The translations under genes and the position numbers were made by a program. Positions 36,048-45,291 of a stretch of 64,000 bases of DNA are shown here, piece by piece. Source of the DNA: Azospirillum sp. (lineage in GTDB: Bacteria > Pseudomonadota > Alphaproteobacteria > Azospirillales > Azospirillaceae); NCBI GenBank assembly GCA_016124535.1, contig WGNK01000061.1:1-64000 (forward strand), read 5' to 3'. The notes beneath the pieces are model-generated. The model ran no database searches. It saw only the letters and a program-made list of their open reading frames with translations, and had not been told where the DNA came from. Every line of letters starts with the position of its first letter. The stretch's first letter is position 1.

Positions 36048-36936
36048 GGAGCAAACCCGGATAGAGCGCCAGCAGCAGCCCCAGGACCGCAATCTGTTCG
36101 GTCACCGCGCGCAGCGCGGGATCGGCCGGCGGCGGCAGCGCGAACCAGACCACCCCGCCGGCGAGCAGCGGCAGCACGGTCCACCAGGGCGCCAGGTCAT
36201 CGCGGAACGCCGGCAACGGCACCATCAGCGCCACCACGCCGGCCAGGATCACCGTCAAGCCCGGCGGAACCTCGCGGGCCAGGCGGCGCAGGCCGGTCAC
36301 GGCCGGTCCCCTCGCTTCGAACAGACCGATGCCGTGGGCGAGCAGGCTGCCCGCCGCCCCGGCCAGGATATCGACCAGCCAATCCTCGAGTCCGAACGTC
36401 CGCGCCGGATGCAACCCCTGGATCATCTCGTCATGGGCGCCGTAGAGTGCGGTGATCGCCACGCCGGCCACAGTCAGGGCGGCGCCCCCCAAGCTCCGGC
36501 GCAGGCCATAGCGGACCACCACCGCGACCAGCATATATTGCGCGACATGGATCCGCTTGGCCGGAAACTGCGCTTCCGGCAGCGCCAAAGCCACCCCGGC
36601 GAGCACGAGGCCAAGTACGACCATCCCTCGACAGAGCCGACCGCCGCGCCAGGCCCGCCGCGCCGCCAGGGCGAACAGGCCGAAGGCGGCCAGAACGGCG
36701 GCGAACGGGATCAGACTGGCGCGCTCACGCCCGAGATGGTCGGTCAGTGCCGTCCAGATCTCGAAGGTGTTGACGTAAAGCAGAATCAGCCCGGCGCAGA
36801 GGCCATGAAACCACGGGATCGGCAAACGCTCGATCTCCGGCGTCGGCGCCGCCGTCGGCGGGGAGGGGTGCATCGGGGTGCTGGTCACGGCGAGGAAAGG
36901 CTCAAGAGCTGTGGACGGGGCGATCCTGACCGCCAC
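36022..36936 (-). CDS. VanZ-like integral membrane protein
   Basis: The 304-residue protein has about eight membrane segments. The middle, KRIHVAQYMLVAVVVRYGLR then ALYGAHDEMIQGLHPARTFGLEDWLVDILAGAAGSLLAH in pieces, is the VanZ pattern with its conserved DE-x-x-Q and D-x-x-x-D positions. VanZ proteins confer teicoplanin resistance in Gram-positives; in other bacteria their role is unknown. The annotated start is GTG at 36936; ATG 36873 is possible. The stop overlaps the start of the sulfatase-like gene, pointing to one operon with it. Confidence 0.7.
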   Translation of the reverse strand: MAVRIAPSTALEPFLAVTSTPMHPSPPTAAPTPEIERLPIPWFHGLCAGLILLYVNTFEIWTALTDHLGRERASLIPFAAVLAAFGLFALAARRAWRGGRLCRGMVVLGLVLAGVALALPEAQFPAKRIHVAQYMLVAVVVRYGLRRSLGGAALTVAGVAITALYGAHDEMIQGLHPARTFGLEDWLVDILAGAAGSLLAHGIGLFEARGPAVTGLRRLAREVPPGLTVILAGVVALMVPLPAFRDDLAPWWTVLPLLAGGVVWFALPPPADPALRAVTEQIAVLGLLLALYPGLLHALPLTFR

Positions 36937-37070
36937 CCTTGCGACCGGTCCGGCTCAACCGTGAGGCGGGATACCCAGCAAAAGCGGCGCCGGTGCGGCG
37001 GGTGATGATAGCAGCGCGTCGGCGCGCCTGGACACCCCACGCACCAGCGGCCGGACATCACACCCGATCG

Positions 37071-38426
37071 CTAGGACCCGGACCCCGCCAAGCTGACCCG
37101 ATAGACGACGACCCCGAACGGTTCGAACTGCTCCTGCCACGCCGTGACATCGGGACGCACCGGCGGGTCACCCGGCCGGAACAGCCGGCTGACCGCGGCC
37201 AGCGGCTGGTCGAAGGCGATGGTGGCGGTGAGACGGCGGCGGTCGAGGTTGACCGCAAGCACGGTCAAGGCGTCGCCGTGCGGCTTGATCAACAACCGGA
37301 TCGGCGTCGCCGAAACCGGCGTCCCCGAGAGTTCGACCCGCGGCGTCAAAACCGAAGTCGGCGACAGCAGGTCCGGCGTCAGCGCCCGCAATTCGGCGTT
37401 GATTTCGGTCGCCGCCGCCCAGAGCCGGCGCGCGCCGGCCCGGTCGGCCGGGCCGGCCTTGAGCCCCGGACCACCCGACCCGAAGCCCGGAGTCGGGCCA
37501 TAGTCGGCTTCCGGCTCCGGCGCCATGCCCAGGACATTGCCCTCTCGGGTGACAAAGCTGTCGTAGGCGAAATAGAAGACCCCGGTGGCGCCGTGGATCA
37601 GGGCGGCATAGACCATCGCCCGCAGTTCCTCGGGTGTCGGCATCCGCCAGCCATGGGCCGGGCTGGCCATCGCCTGCAGAAACACCCAGACCGGCCGGCT
37701 TTCGCCGGTCGACTCGACCGCCAGGCGAACCGAGCTGGGGATCCCGGTGGCGTTGTCGAGCGTGTCGATTCGCCCCCAGCGAATCGGGTAGTTGTCGTGG
37801 GCGGAGACGTCGCCGACCGCCGCCCAGCTGCGCCAGAACGGTCGCCGCTCGCCGATGAACGCCGGGTAGTCGAGAGCGAATATCGGGTGGCGGGCATCCT
37901 GCCGTCGGATTTCGTGATAACGGCGGCGGAACCCGGCCAATTGCTCCCGCTGTTCGGCGACCGAAAACATCAGATTGGGCTCCTCGTCGAGGTACCAGGC
38001 GAGCACCCGCGAGTCGTCGGCGAAGCCGGCAATGCCGGCATCGCTCGGATAATGGAACACCAGGCCAAGCCCATGCCGGCCGGCCGCCTCGACTGCCTGG
38101 GCCAGCGGCACGCCTTCCCAGGAATGAACCGCGTTAAACCCGGCCGCCGCCAGTTCTGCGAAGGAGTGGGTTCGCTGGAACCAGGTGCCGGTCACGCCGT
38201 GGTAGATGCCGATCGGCAAGAAGGACCGCGCCGGATCGAACTGCGCCAGGCGGCGGCCGCTGCGGTCGGTCTGGGGTACGCCGGCGCGGTAAACGCTCTG
38301 GACCGGGTCGGTCGGGACCGGACGATAGCGATCCCAGGTGCAGGCCAGGGGCAATCCCGAAATTACCAGCAGCAAAAGCACCGGCAGTCCCGACGGCGGA
38401 ACGCGCCTGACCGACCCTGCCGCCAT
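37071..38426 (-). CDS. Lipoprotein with glycoside-hydrolase-like TIM barrel
   Basis: The 451-residue precursor has a lipoprotein-like signal (LPVLLLLVISGLPLAC; Pro at -3 makes the lipobox imperfect). The core reads SFLPIGIYHGVTGTWFQRTHSF, GFNAVHSWEGVPLAQAVE, RVLAWYLDEEPNLM, and PVWVFLQAMASPAHGWR then ATGVFYFAYDS, the alternation of a (beta/alpha)8 barrel; DEEP in strand 4 is a plausible acid catalyst. A C-terminal beta domain is suggested by LTVLAVNLDRRRLTATIAFDQ. The family is not one I can name; a secreted or outer-membrane glycosidase is inferred. The ATG at 38426 has GGAGG five bases upstream. Confidence 0.65.
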   Translation of the reverse strand: MAAGSVRRVPPSGLPVLLLLVISGLPLACTWDRYRPVPTDPVQSVYRAGVPQTDRSGRRLAQFDPARSFLPIGIYHGVTGTWFQRTHSFAELAAAGFNAVHSWEGVPLAQAVEAAGRHGLGLVFHYPSDAGIAGFADDSRVLAWYLDEEPNLMFSVAEQREQLAGFRRRYHEIRRQDARHPIFALDYPAFIGERRPFWRSWAAVGDVSAHDNYPIRWGRIDTLDNATGIPSSVRLAVESTGESRPVWVFLQAMASPAHGWRMPTPEELRAMVYAALIHGATGVFYFAYDSFVTREGNVLGMAPEPEADYGPTPGFGSGGPGLKAGPADRAGARRLWAAATEINAELRALTPDLLSPTSVLTPRVELSGTPVSATPIRLLIKPHGDALTVLAVNLDRRRLTATIAFDQPLAAVSRLFRPGDPPVRPDVTAWQEQFEPFGVVVYRVSLAGSGS

Positions 38427-38739
38427 CGTCCTCCACCCGTCCTTTGCGGCGCTCCAAATCGACGGCCAAACCGCTTGTAGCGTATCTCGTGCCTGCAGCC
38501 CCAATTGACAGTATCCTACCAGCCGCGTATCCAGTCGTTACGATAGATCAAAAATCGGGCGGCTGTCTTGAGCATCGGGGCGACAGCGGACCACCGTCGA
38601 AACCGGTCGGCACCCCGGAAACCGGGGCATCGGCCGATCGGGGGAGAGGCCCTCCGGCAGGTCTCGTGGTCGTCCTGATTGGCCCCGAACCGGCTCGTGC
38701 CGTATCGTCTGCCGGTCCTGACCACCCCGATTGCGGGTC
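38427..38739. other. Divergent intergenic region of the glycan locus
   Basis: This region lies between the two arms of the glycan locus. It has a perfect TTGACA hexamer for the plus arm (annotated separately) and no recognised gene; the short frames present lack signatures. Confidence 0.5.
38505..38533 (+). promoter_or_regulatory. Possible promoter of the glycan export arm
   Basis: TTGACA and TATCCA are separated by 17 bases. The -35 is perfect and the -10 weak. The first gene, the GT2 enzyme, starts about 200 bases downstream. Confidence 0.4.
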
Positions 38740-39747
38740 ATGACGATGAGCGAGCCAAAAAGCGAATCGGTTTCGGCGATTGTGGTCAGCTATTGGACCG
38801 GCCCGGCGCTGGTCGATTGCCTGGACGCCCTGATCGCCCAGGCAGCCCTCACCGAAATCATCGTGGTCAATAACGGCAACAGCGTCGAGACGGTGACGTG
38901 GCTTCAGGAACTCGCCCGGCGCGAGCCACGGCTCTGCCTTGTCGAGCCGGGCTTCAATACCGGATTCGCCGCCGGGTGCAATTTCGGCGTCAATCATGCC
39001 TTCGGTGACTATCTGGCCTTCGTCAACCCCGATCTGATCCTGCCCGATACCGCGATCGAGCAGTTCCTTGAGGTGTTTCGCACCCATCCGGGGGTGTGGC
39101 TGTGCGGCGGACGACTGGTCGGCATCGACGGGCAGGAACAGCGCGGCGGGCGGCGTGAAGTCCTGTCACCGTGGCGCGCCTTTGTCGAGCTCAGCCGGCT
39201 CGATCGCCTGTTGCCCAACCACCCCTACTTCCGCCGGTTGCACCTCTATCAGCATGAGGAAATGCGTGAAATCTGCGAGGTGCCGACGGTGTCGGGCGCC
39301 TTTATGATGATACCGCGCCGGCTGTACCAACGGCTGGGGGGCATGGATGACAACATGTTCCTGCATTTCGAGGATGCCGACTTGTGTATTCGGGTCCGCC
39401 AAAATGGCGGCCGGATATTATATTGCGGACATATCCCGGTCAGGCACCATTTGAGCACCAGTGATGTCTCTCGTTTTTTTGTCGAACTGCACAAGACGCG
39501 CAGCACAAGCTATTATTTCTTTAAGCACTTCATCCATGATTACCCTAATTGGGTCATCTTTACCGTCTGTATGCTGCTCTGGGTCCGCTTGACGGTGTTG
39601 ACGCCGCGGCTCCTGATCCGCGATCTGCCCGGTATGATTCGCCGCCAGCGCCGGGGTCGTGGATCCATCAGCAGTGCCGGAGCCGGCACTGTCCCGGAGG
39701 GCGGACCGACCAAATCACCCACCACCTTGGTCGATGTGATTTCCTGA
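38740..39747 (+). CDS. GT2-family glycosyltransferase (rhamnosyltransferase-like)
   Basis: The 335-residue cytoplasmic enzyme has the GT-A fold signatures SAIVVSYWTGPALVDCLDAL, EIIVVNNGN, FNTGFAAGCNFGVNHAFGDYLAFVNPDL in pieces (with the ND/NPD metal region), VSGAFMMIPRRLYQRLGGMDD and FLHFEDADLCIRVRQNGG. The FEDADL acidic motif is typical of WbbL-like rhamnosyl- and related transferases. A short hydrophobic C-terminal segment (WVIFTVCMLLWVRL) suggests membrane association. The start is ATG 38740 (MTMSEPK); TTG 38731 is an alternative. It leads the plus-strand arm of the glycan locus. Confidence 0.85.
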   Translation: MTMSEPKSESVSAIVVSYWTGPALVDCLDALIAQAALTEIIVVNNGNSVETVTWLQELARREPRLCLVEPGFNTGFAAGCNFGVNHAFGDYLAFVNPDLILPDTAIEQFLEVFRTHPGVWLCGGRLVGIDGQEQRGGRREVLSPWRAFVELSRLDRLLPNHPYFRRLHLYQHEEMREICEVPTVSGAFMMIPRRLYQRLGGMDDNMFLHFEDADLCIRVRQNGGRILYCGHIPVRHHLSTSDVSRFFVELHKTRSTSYYFFKHFIHDYPNWVIFTVCMLLWVRLTVLTPRLLIRDLPGMIRRQRRGRGSISSAGAGTVPEGGPTKSPTTLVDVIS

Positions 39748-39868
39748 CGCCCCGAGAGTGCCCGGCCGGCGCGAGCCTGGACGTGCCGGTTGCCTGCGGC
39801 CCCATCGGCACGTAAACTCCGGCCCGACGACGCGCCGATCTGGCCGTAAATTGTGAAAGAGTCGCAGG

Positions 39869-40633
39869 ATGAACCTTGCGGTGATCGGTCGCTTTTCCGT
39901 CTACGCCGCTGGAGTCGAGCTGCGTCGGTCAATGATCGGGGGACGGATCGGCATTCTTCTTGAATCGCTGGCCCTGCTCTTGGTCACGGCTGCTCTGGGA
40001 ACCTTGTTCGGAACCATTTTCAAACAGAACATCGAGAGCTACCAGGACTATATCAAATCCCTCGGTGCCGGTCTGATCGCCTGGATCTATCTGTCGTCGG
40101 CGATCAATCGCTCCTGTACCAGCATTTCGGCCTGGAGCCGGATTCTGCGCCATGCCAGGGTCCCGGTCGCGGCCATCCCGCTGGCCACTCTGCTGCGCAG
40201 CGGCACGGTGCTGTTTTTGAACCTGATCCTGTTTCAGATCGCGACGGCGCTGCTGACCGATTCGGATCCGCTGTTGCCGATTTCATTTTTATTCGGGCTG
40301 GCGCTGCTGACCGCCAATCTTTATTGCTTCAGTTTCGTCGCGACCCTGCTGTGTCTCAGATTCCGCAATTTGCCCCAGTCGATTTCCGGATTGCTCCAGG
40401 TCGGTTTTTTTCTGACGCCGCTGGTGTGGCCGGATTTTTTCCTCGGGCGCTATCAGTTTCTCAATGAAATAAATCCGTTTTATCATTTGGTTGAATTGAT
40501 CCGTTCCCCGTTGCTCGGTCGGCCGATTCCGCTTCTCGGTTGGGCTTACTGTGTTGCGACCTTGATCGTGGCCGCGCTTCTGGGCTTGGCGATGAATCGG
40601 GTTTCGACCCGGCGGCTGGCCTATTGGTTGTAG
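39869..40633 (+). CDS. ABC-2-type polysaccharide exporter permease (Wzm-like)
   Basis: The 254-residue inner-membrane protein has six predicted helices. The N-terminal amphipathic part (VYAAGVELRRSMIGGRIGIL), the cytoplasmic loop and the final region (PQSISGLLQVGFFLTPLVWPDFFLGRYQFLNEINPFYHLVELIRSPLLGR in pieces) match KpsM/Wzm permeases, notably the N-PFYHLVE-x-x-R-x-P stretch. It is followed after three bases by its ATPase. The pair would move an undecaprenyl-linked or lipid-linked glycan out of the cytoplasm. Confidence 0.87.
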   Translation: MNLAVIGRFSVYAAGVELRRSMIGGRIGILLESLALLLVTAALGTLFGTIFKQNIESYQDYIKSLGAGLIAWIYLSSAINRSCTSISAWSRILRHARVPVAAIPLATLLRSGTVLFLNLILFQIATALLTDSDPLLPISFLFGLALLTANLYCFSFVATLLCLRFRNLPQSISGLLQVGFFLTPLVWPDFFLGRYQFLNEINPFYHLVELIRSPLLGRPIPLLGWAYCVATLIVAALLGLAMNRVSTRRLAYWL

Positions 40634-40636
40634 ACC

Positions 40637-41386
40637 ATGAGCCTGATCGCACTGCAAAACGTCTGGGTCGAATATCCGCTGTTCGGGGCCTGGAACCGCT
40701 CCTTCACCCGCAGCATGATGCCGCAGGGACGCAAGAATGCCGGGGCGGCGCCGGCCAACGGCCGGATGATCACCGCCCTGCGGGATGTCACTCTGACGAT
40801 TGCCGCCGGCGAGCGTCTGGCGGTGCTGGGCTCAAACGGCTCGGGCAAAACCTCGCTGGTCCGGGTGTTGGCCGGGCTGGTCGCGCCGAGCCGCGGCAGC
40901 ATCCGAATCGACGGCCAGCCCAGTGCGATTCTCAGCCTGGGTTGCGAGGTCTACCCCGATGCCACGATCTTCGAAACGATCGTGCTACGGGGACTGCTGA
41001 GCGGCAAATCCCGCCGCGACTCGATCGTCCTGGCCGAGAAGGTGATCGAGTTCTCCGAGCTGTCGAAAGTATCCGGTCAGCCGATCGGCGCCTTGTCATC
41101 CGGACTGGTCTTTCGACTCGGTATCGGTTTGGCGATTTTTCTCGGATCTGACATCGTCCTTCTCGATGAAGTGGTTGATACGGCAGACCCTAATTTTGTG
41201 ACGAAGGTCAAAAAACAGTTCCTGGAAAAATTGATGCCGAATATCGTGCTGGTCATTGTCGAGCGATCCCAGGCAATCATGGAGGACATTTGTACCCGTG
41301 CCATTATCCTTGACAACGGCCAGATTGTTGCCGCTGGAAGTTATCGGGAAATTGCAGAGATTTCACGCGGCAGGTACACTTACTGA
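40637..41386 (+). CDS. ABC transporter ATPase (Wzt/KpsT-like), switch His replaced
   Basis: The 249-residue ATPase pairs with the permease just upstream. It has Walker A (GSNGSGKTS), LSSG signature (ALSSGLVFRLGIGLA), Walker B (DIVLLDEVVDTAD) and the family's ILSLGCEVYPDATIFE. The position of the H-loop histidine (V-S-H-S in Wzt) reads V-E-R-S, by alignment on the following LDNG segment, which sits 15 residues later in both. Loss of this His usually blocks or greatly slows ATP hydrolysis. It has no C-terminal carbohydrate-binding domain. Base composition of this gene and the permease is somewhat more AT-rich than flanking genes. Confidence 0.85.
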   Translation: MSLIALQNVWVEYPLFGAWNRSFTRSMMPQGRKNAGAAPANGRMITALRDVTLTIAAGERLAVLGSNGSGKTSLVRVLAGLVAPSRGSIRIDGQPSAILSLGCEVYPDATIFETIVLRGLLSGKSRRDSIVLAEKVIEFSELSKVSGQPIGALSSGLVFRLGIGLAIFLGSDIVLLDEVVDTADPNFVTKVKKQFLEKLMPNIVLVIVERSQAIMEDICTRAIILDNGQIVAAGSYREIAEISRGRYTY

Positions 41387-41409
41387 GATTTCGGTGAAAG
41401 CAGATCGGC

Positions 41410-43506
41410 ATGCGTCAGGACTCGCCCTCCGCTGCGACCGCTGATCCGGCCGAGGCGCCGCGTTCGCGATCGGTTGGCGTACCGGCGGTCTTTCTCGGCC
41501 TGATCGCCGCCGGCCTCGGCCTCGGGCTGTTCAGCTATCTGGCCGCGCTGCTGCCCTGGCAGATCGGGATCTGGGCCGATTCCGAACCGATCGCCGCCGC
41601 GGTTCACGCCGGCGCAGGCGCGGTGGCACTTGGCTTGGCCGGTGCCTTGTGGTCGCGCTCCGAGGAGACATGGCCGGCATTCAGCCATCCCTTTGTCCTG
41701 CTGCCGCTGGCTTTGGCGGTCTGGAGTCTGGTCTCGGGACTGGCCGCCCGCAGTCCGGCATTGAACATCCTCGGCTCGCCGCAGACCGCCGAGGGCGTCC
41801 TGCTCTACCTCGACTTCGCGATTTTCGTCGCCGGCGGCATTCTGCTGGGCCAGCGGCCGCGGCTGGCCGCGATCACCGGCCTGATGGCGTTGGCCGCGGC
41901 GATCGTGATCCCGATGCTGACGCTGTGGCCGGCAACCCGCGTCTATTTCTTCGGTGCCTGGCTGACGTTTGGCGCGGTCGCCGCCGCGGTGATCACGCTC
42001 ATTCTGTTGGAGCGCCGGTGCCCGCCCTGGATGCTCAGCCTGGCCGGACTGGCGGCGCTGGTTCCCGGTCTGGCGCTGTCGGACAGCAATACTGCGATCG
42101 GTGCCGGTCTGCTGATCCTGCCCGCACTATGGCCGGGCGGGTCTTCGAATCCGAAAGTGCAGCGCTGGCTGCCGCCCCGGCGCATGACGATCGCCATCGT
42201 GGTGGTTCCGATCGTCCTGATCGCAGTATTTCAGGCGATCGGCCAGATCACGCCGGAGCACGCCTTCGAACAGCCGCGCATGGTCGAAAGCCTGTGGTCG
42301 CGGGCACGGCTGCAGCGCGCCCTCTTGGCGGAGTTCGGGCAATCGCCCGCGGCCGTCCTGTTCGGCACCGGCTGGGGTCATATTCGCGACCTGTTCAGCC
42401 GCAATCTGCTCGCCGCCGAGGTCCCGATCTGGAACACCCGATGGGACATGCTGGGGCGCGACATCGTCAACAGCCACAGTTTCGTTCTGGAAGCGCTGCT
42501 GGCCGCTGGCCTGCCGGCCCTGGTCCTGCGGCTCGCGATGGTGGCCAGCCTGCCGCTGGCGTGCCGGCCGGGCCGTCGCCTGGCCGCCGCCTGTTTCGGC
42601 CTGTGCCTGGCGACGCTGGGTTCGCTGTGGTTCCAGATGCCGGGCACCACGGCAATGGTGGCCTTGGCCTATGCCGCCCTGGCCGGGGCATCGCCCCGAC
42701 CCGCCGCCTCGCGCCGGACGGTCTGGCTGGCCGCCGGACTCTTGGCCGGGTTGGGCGTCGCGCTGGCCGCGGCCGCGGTCGGCCTGTTCGGCCGTGGCCT
42801 GGTCGAAGCCGAGTTGCAGCACCAATATTTGCCGCCCGACCACCCGCCGCCGCTGGTCGACTGCGACTCCCGACGCTTCGCCGCACCGCGCGGTGACGTC
42901 GTCCTCGCGGAATTGCTCGGGCGCCACCTGAAACAGATCCGCACCCCCGGGCAGACCGAACCGGCGTCCGAAGCGACGCTTCTGGCGATCGCCAATTTGA
43001 TCTGTCTGTCGGAAAGGCCACCCTACCGGCAGGCGCCGGCCCCCCAGAGCTTCGTCATGGCCCTGACCGGCGACATCGCCCTGGCGCCCGCTGGTTACAA
43101 CTACCGGCGCTATTTCAGCGGGCTGATCGACAGCTGGCCGGAGCGGCTCCGGGAGTTTCTGACGCTCGCGCCGGGCCGCAGCGACCTTGCCGTCGGCTAT
43201 TTCACCTGGGCGACGCGCAATAACCGGTGGAACGAGGTGCGGACTATGGCCGAGAGCCTGCTGGCACGCGATCCAACCGACCCGGTCGGGTTGTGGTACG
43301 ACGGCGCCGCCCTGCTGCGCGATCCCGCCCGCGTCGATGCCGGCTACGAGCGGCTTCGCCAGGCCCTGGCCCAAGGCATCGACCTCCGGCTGAACGTCTC
43401 GGAGTTCGATCGCCGCAATATCGCCAATCACCGACCAGCCCTCCTCCGGCCCTCCGTCATCCAGACGGCACCCTTCCAGCCGGCGCCCCCCACGGCGTCA
43501 CCATGA
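41410..43506 (+). CDS. O-antigen-ligase-like membrane protein
   Basis: The 698-residue protein has about twelve membrane helices up to residue 460 and a large soluble C-terminal region. The central periplasmic loop with GTGWGHIRDLF and NSHSFVLEALLAAGLPALVL is similar in layout to the loops of Wzy/WaaL O-antigen polymerases and ligases, where conserved Arg and His do the chemistry. The C-terminal part (ARDPTDPVGLWYDGAALL) has TPR-like character. I cannot tell polymerase from ligase. The stop overlaps the next gene's start as ATGA. Confidence 0.68.
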   Translation: MRQDSPSAATADPAEAPRSRSVGVPAVFLGLIAAGLGLGLFSYLAALLPWQIGIWADSEPIAAAVHAGAGAVALGLAGALWSRSEETWPAFSHPFVLLPLALAVWSLVSGLAARSPALNILGSPQTAEGVLLYLDFAIFVAGGILLGQRPRLAAITGLMALAAAIVIPMLTLWPATRVYFFGAWLTFGAVAAAVITLILLERRCPPWMLSLAGLAALVPGLALSDSNTAIGAGLLILPALWPGGSSNPKVQRWLPPRRMTIAIVVVPIVLIAVFQAIGQITPEHAFEQPRMVESLWSRARLQRALLAEFGQSPAAVLFGTGWGHIRDLFSRNLLAAEVPIWNTRWDMLGRDIVNSHSFVLEALLAAGLPALVLRLAMVASLPLACRPGRRLAAACFGLCLATLGSLWFQMPGTTAMVALAYAALAGASPRPAASRRTVWLAAGLLAGLGVALAAAAVGLFGRGLVEAELQHQYLPPDHPPPLVDCDSRRFAAPRGDVVLAELLGRHLKQIRTPGQTEPASEATLLAIANLICLSERPPYRQAPAPQSFVMALTGDIALAPAGYNYRRYFSGLIDSWPERLREFLTLAPGRSDLAVGYFTWATRNNRWNEVRTMAESLLARDPTDPVGLWYDGAALLRDPARVDAGYERLRQALAQGIDLRLNVSEFDRRNIANHRPALLRPSVIQTAPFQPAPPTASP

Positions 43507-45176
43507 CCTTGCCGGTCGGCGCACTCTGGCTCCTCGCGGGCAGCCTGTGGTTCGGGCTCGGGCAGTTGGCCCTGTTGCCGCCGTGGGAGGGTTTCGACGA
43601 AACCGCCCACTACGCCTCTATCCAACAGATCGCGGCGACCGGCACCCTGCCCCGCCTGGGCGACGCGCGCTTGAGCCGGGAGACCGAGCGCTATCGGGCG
43701 CTGGCGCCGATGCCCTATGCCTCGACCCCGCCTTTCGAGCAGAATGGCGCGACGACCTATTTCGGCTTTTTCGCCGGTTCGCCGGCTTCGATCGCCGCCG
43801 CCGCCGAGGCGTTGCGCGCGCGCCTGCCGCAGACGGAGTTCGAGCCGGGCAACGAGGCCAATTGGGAGGCCCAGCACCCGCCCCTCTACTATCTGCTGAT
43901 GGCGCCGCTGTTCCGGCTGGCGGCGACTTGGCCGCTGCTCGACCGGCTATTCGTCCTGCGTCTGGCGTCGTTTGCCCTGGCCTTCGGCGGGCTGGCGATC
44001 GCCTGCGTCGCCAATGCCGCGGTGTTGTTCCGGCACCCGCCCGGACCCTCGCCCCCGGCCGCGCCGCGCCAGCCTGTCCTGGTCACGGCGCTGGTCGCGG
44101 GTTGGCCATGGTTGATGCCGATGTGGTTTCCCACCATGGCCCGGATCGGCAACGACAGCCTTTGCCTCTGTCTGATGTCGTTATCCTGGGCCTGGCTGAT
44201 CCGGCTCGAGCGGCCCCAGGCCGGTGCCCGCGACCACCTCCTGCTCGGCGTCACCCTGGGCTTGGGCTGCCTGACCAAGGCGTTTTTTCTGCCGGTCGCC
44301 GCCGGTATCGCGGCCTTCCTGGCGCTGCGCCGGGTGATCGGCGACCGCAGCGCTGAAACCGGGCGGAGCGACTGGAGAAATCTCGCCCTGATGGTGGCGG
44401 CGACCGCGGCGATCGGCCTGCCGTGGTACCTCTTCGGCCCGGCAGGCGGCCGCACCGCCGCGTTCGGCGTCGATTTCGCCGCACTCGGCGGCGCCGGCGG
44501 ATTCCTGGCGCGGTGGTCCGACCTGGAGGCGCCCCTGTCGCTGCTCCACAGCGTCACCACCATCGCCAAGAGCTTCCTCTGGGCCGGGACCTGGTCGTTC
44601 GGCCGCCCGCCGCTGATCCTTCTGCTACCGCTGGCGGCCTTTTCGGCGATTCTGGCGGTCGGCTATCTGCGCACACTGCCGCCGCTGCGATCCGACGCGC
44701 GGCCCTGGGCGCCGCTGTTCTTCGTCGTGCCGATCCTGGCCGGCCTGGTTTTTCATGCCATCGTCTGGGTGACCCTTTATCGCCGCGGCGGCGGCACGCC
44801 CGGCTGGTACCTGCATATCCTGCTCGGTCCGCTCGCCCTTGCCGCCGCCCGGGGCGCCCGCGCCGCGGCCGGCCGTCCGGCCGCCCGGCTGGCGACAAGT
44901 GCCCTCGCGTCTTATGCCATCGCCTTCGGCATCGTGGTCACCGGCCTGCAATTGCTGATGTTTACCGGTTGCCTGTTCAAGGCCGGCGACGTCGTCGCCT
45001 ATCAGTGGCCGGCCGATCCACGATGCCTGGTGGACGGTGCCGGCCTGGTCAGCCGACTGGCGGTGCTGGGCCGGCCGGCCCTCGGCCTGCCCTGTCTGGC
45101 AACCGGATTGGGGCTGCTGGCGGTCGGGCTATTTCGCGCCTCCCGAGAACACCCCGAGCCGCCGTCGGCGCCTTGA
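43503..45176 (+). CDS. Multispanning membrane glycosyltransferase-like protein (GT-C type)
   Basis: The 557-residue protein has ten or more membrane helices. Near the N terminus PPWEGFDETAHYASIQQI gives the acidic D-E-x-x-H site of GT-C enzymes and DUF2142-type proteins, and EAQHPPLYYLLMAPLFRL is the typical HPPLYY turn. The rest is hydrophobic with a periplasmic loop around TAAFGVDFAALGG. GT-C enzymes use polyprenyl-phosphate sugars to decorate glycans outside the membrane. It overlaps the preceding gene by four bases (ATGA), so they are co-translated. Confidence 0.7.
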   Translation: MTLPVGALWLLAGSLWFGLGQLALLPPWEGFDETAHYASIQQIAATGTLPRLGDARLSRETERYRALAPMPYASTPPFEQNGATTYFGFFAGSPASIAAAAEALRARLPQTEFEPGNEANWEAQHPPLYYLLMAPLFRLAATWPLLDRLFVLRLASFALAFGGLAIACVANAAVLFRHPPGPSPPAAPRQPVLVTALVAGWPWLMPMWFPTMARIGNDSLCLCLMSLSWAWLIRLERPQAGARDHLLLGVTLGLGCLTKAFFLPVAAGIAAFLALRRVIGDRSAETGRSDWRNLALMVAATAAIGLPWYLFGPAGGRTAAFGVDFAALGGAGGFLARWSDLEAPLSLLHSVTTIAKSFLWAGTWSFGRPPLILLLPLAAFSAILAVGYLRTLPPLRSDARPWAPLFFVVPILAGLVFHAIVWVTLYRRGGGTPGWYLHILLGPLALAAARGARAAAGRPAARLATSALASYAIAFGIVVTGLQLLMFTGCLFKAGDVVAYQWPADPRCLVDGAGLVSRLAVLGRPALGLPCLATGLGLLAVGLFRASREHPEPPSAP

Positions 45177-45291
45177 AACCGCGCGAAGGACGACTTTTCG
45201 CCGCGGCGTTTCGACTTGACGCCGGCCAGACGAGCGGGATCAATGCGGCGATTCCCTGGGTCCGCGCGCAAATGGAGCATGAGGCCACTTG

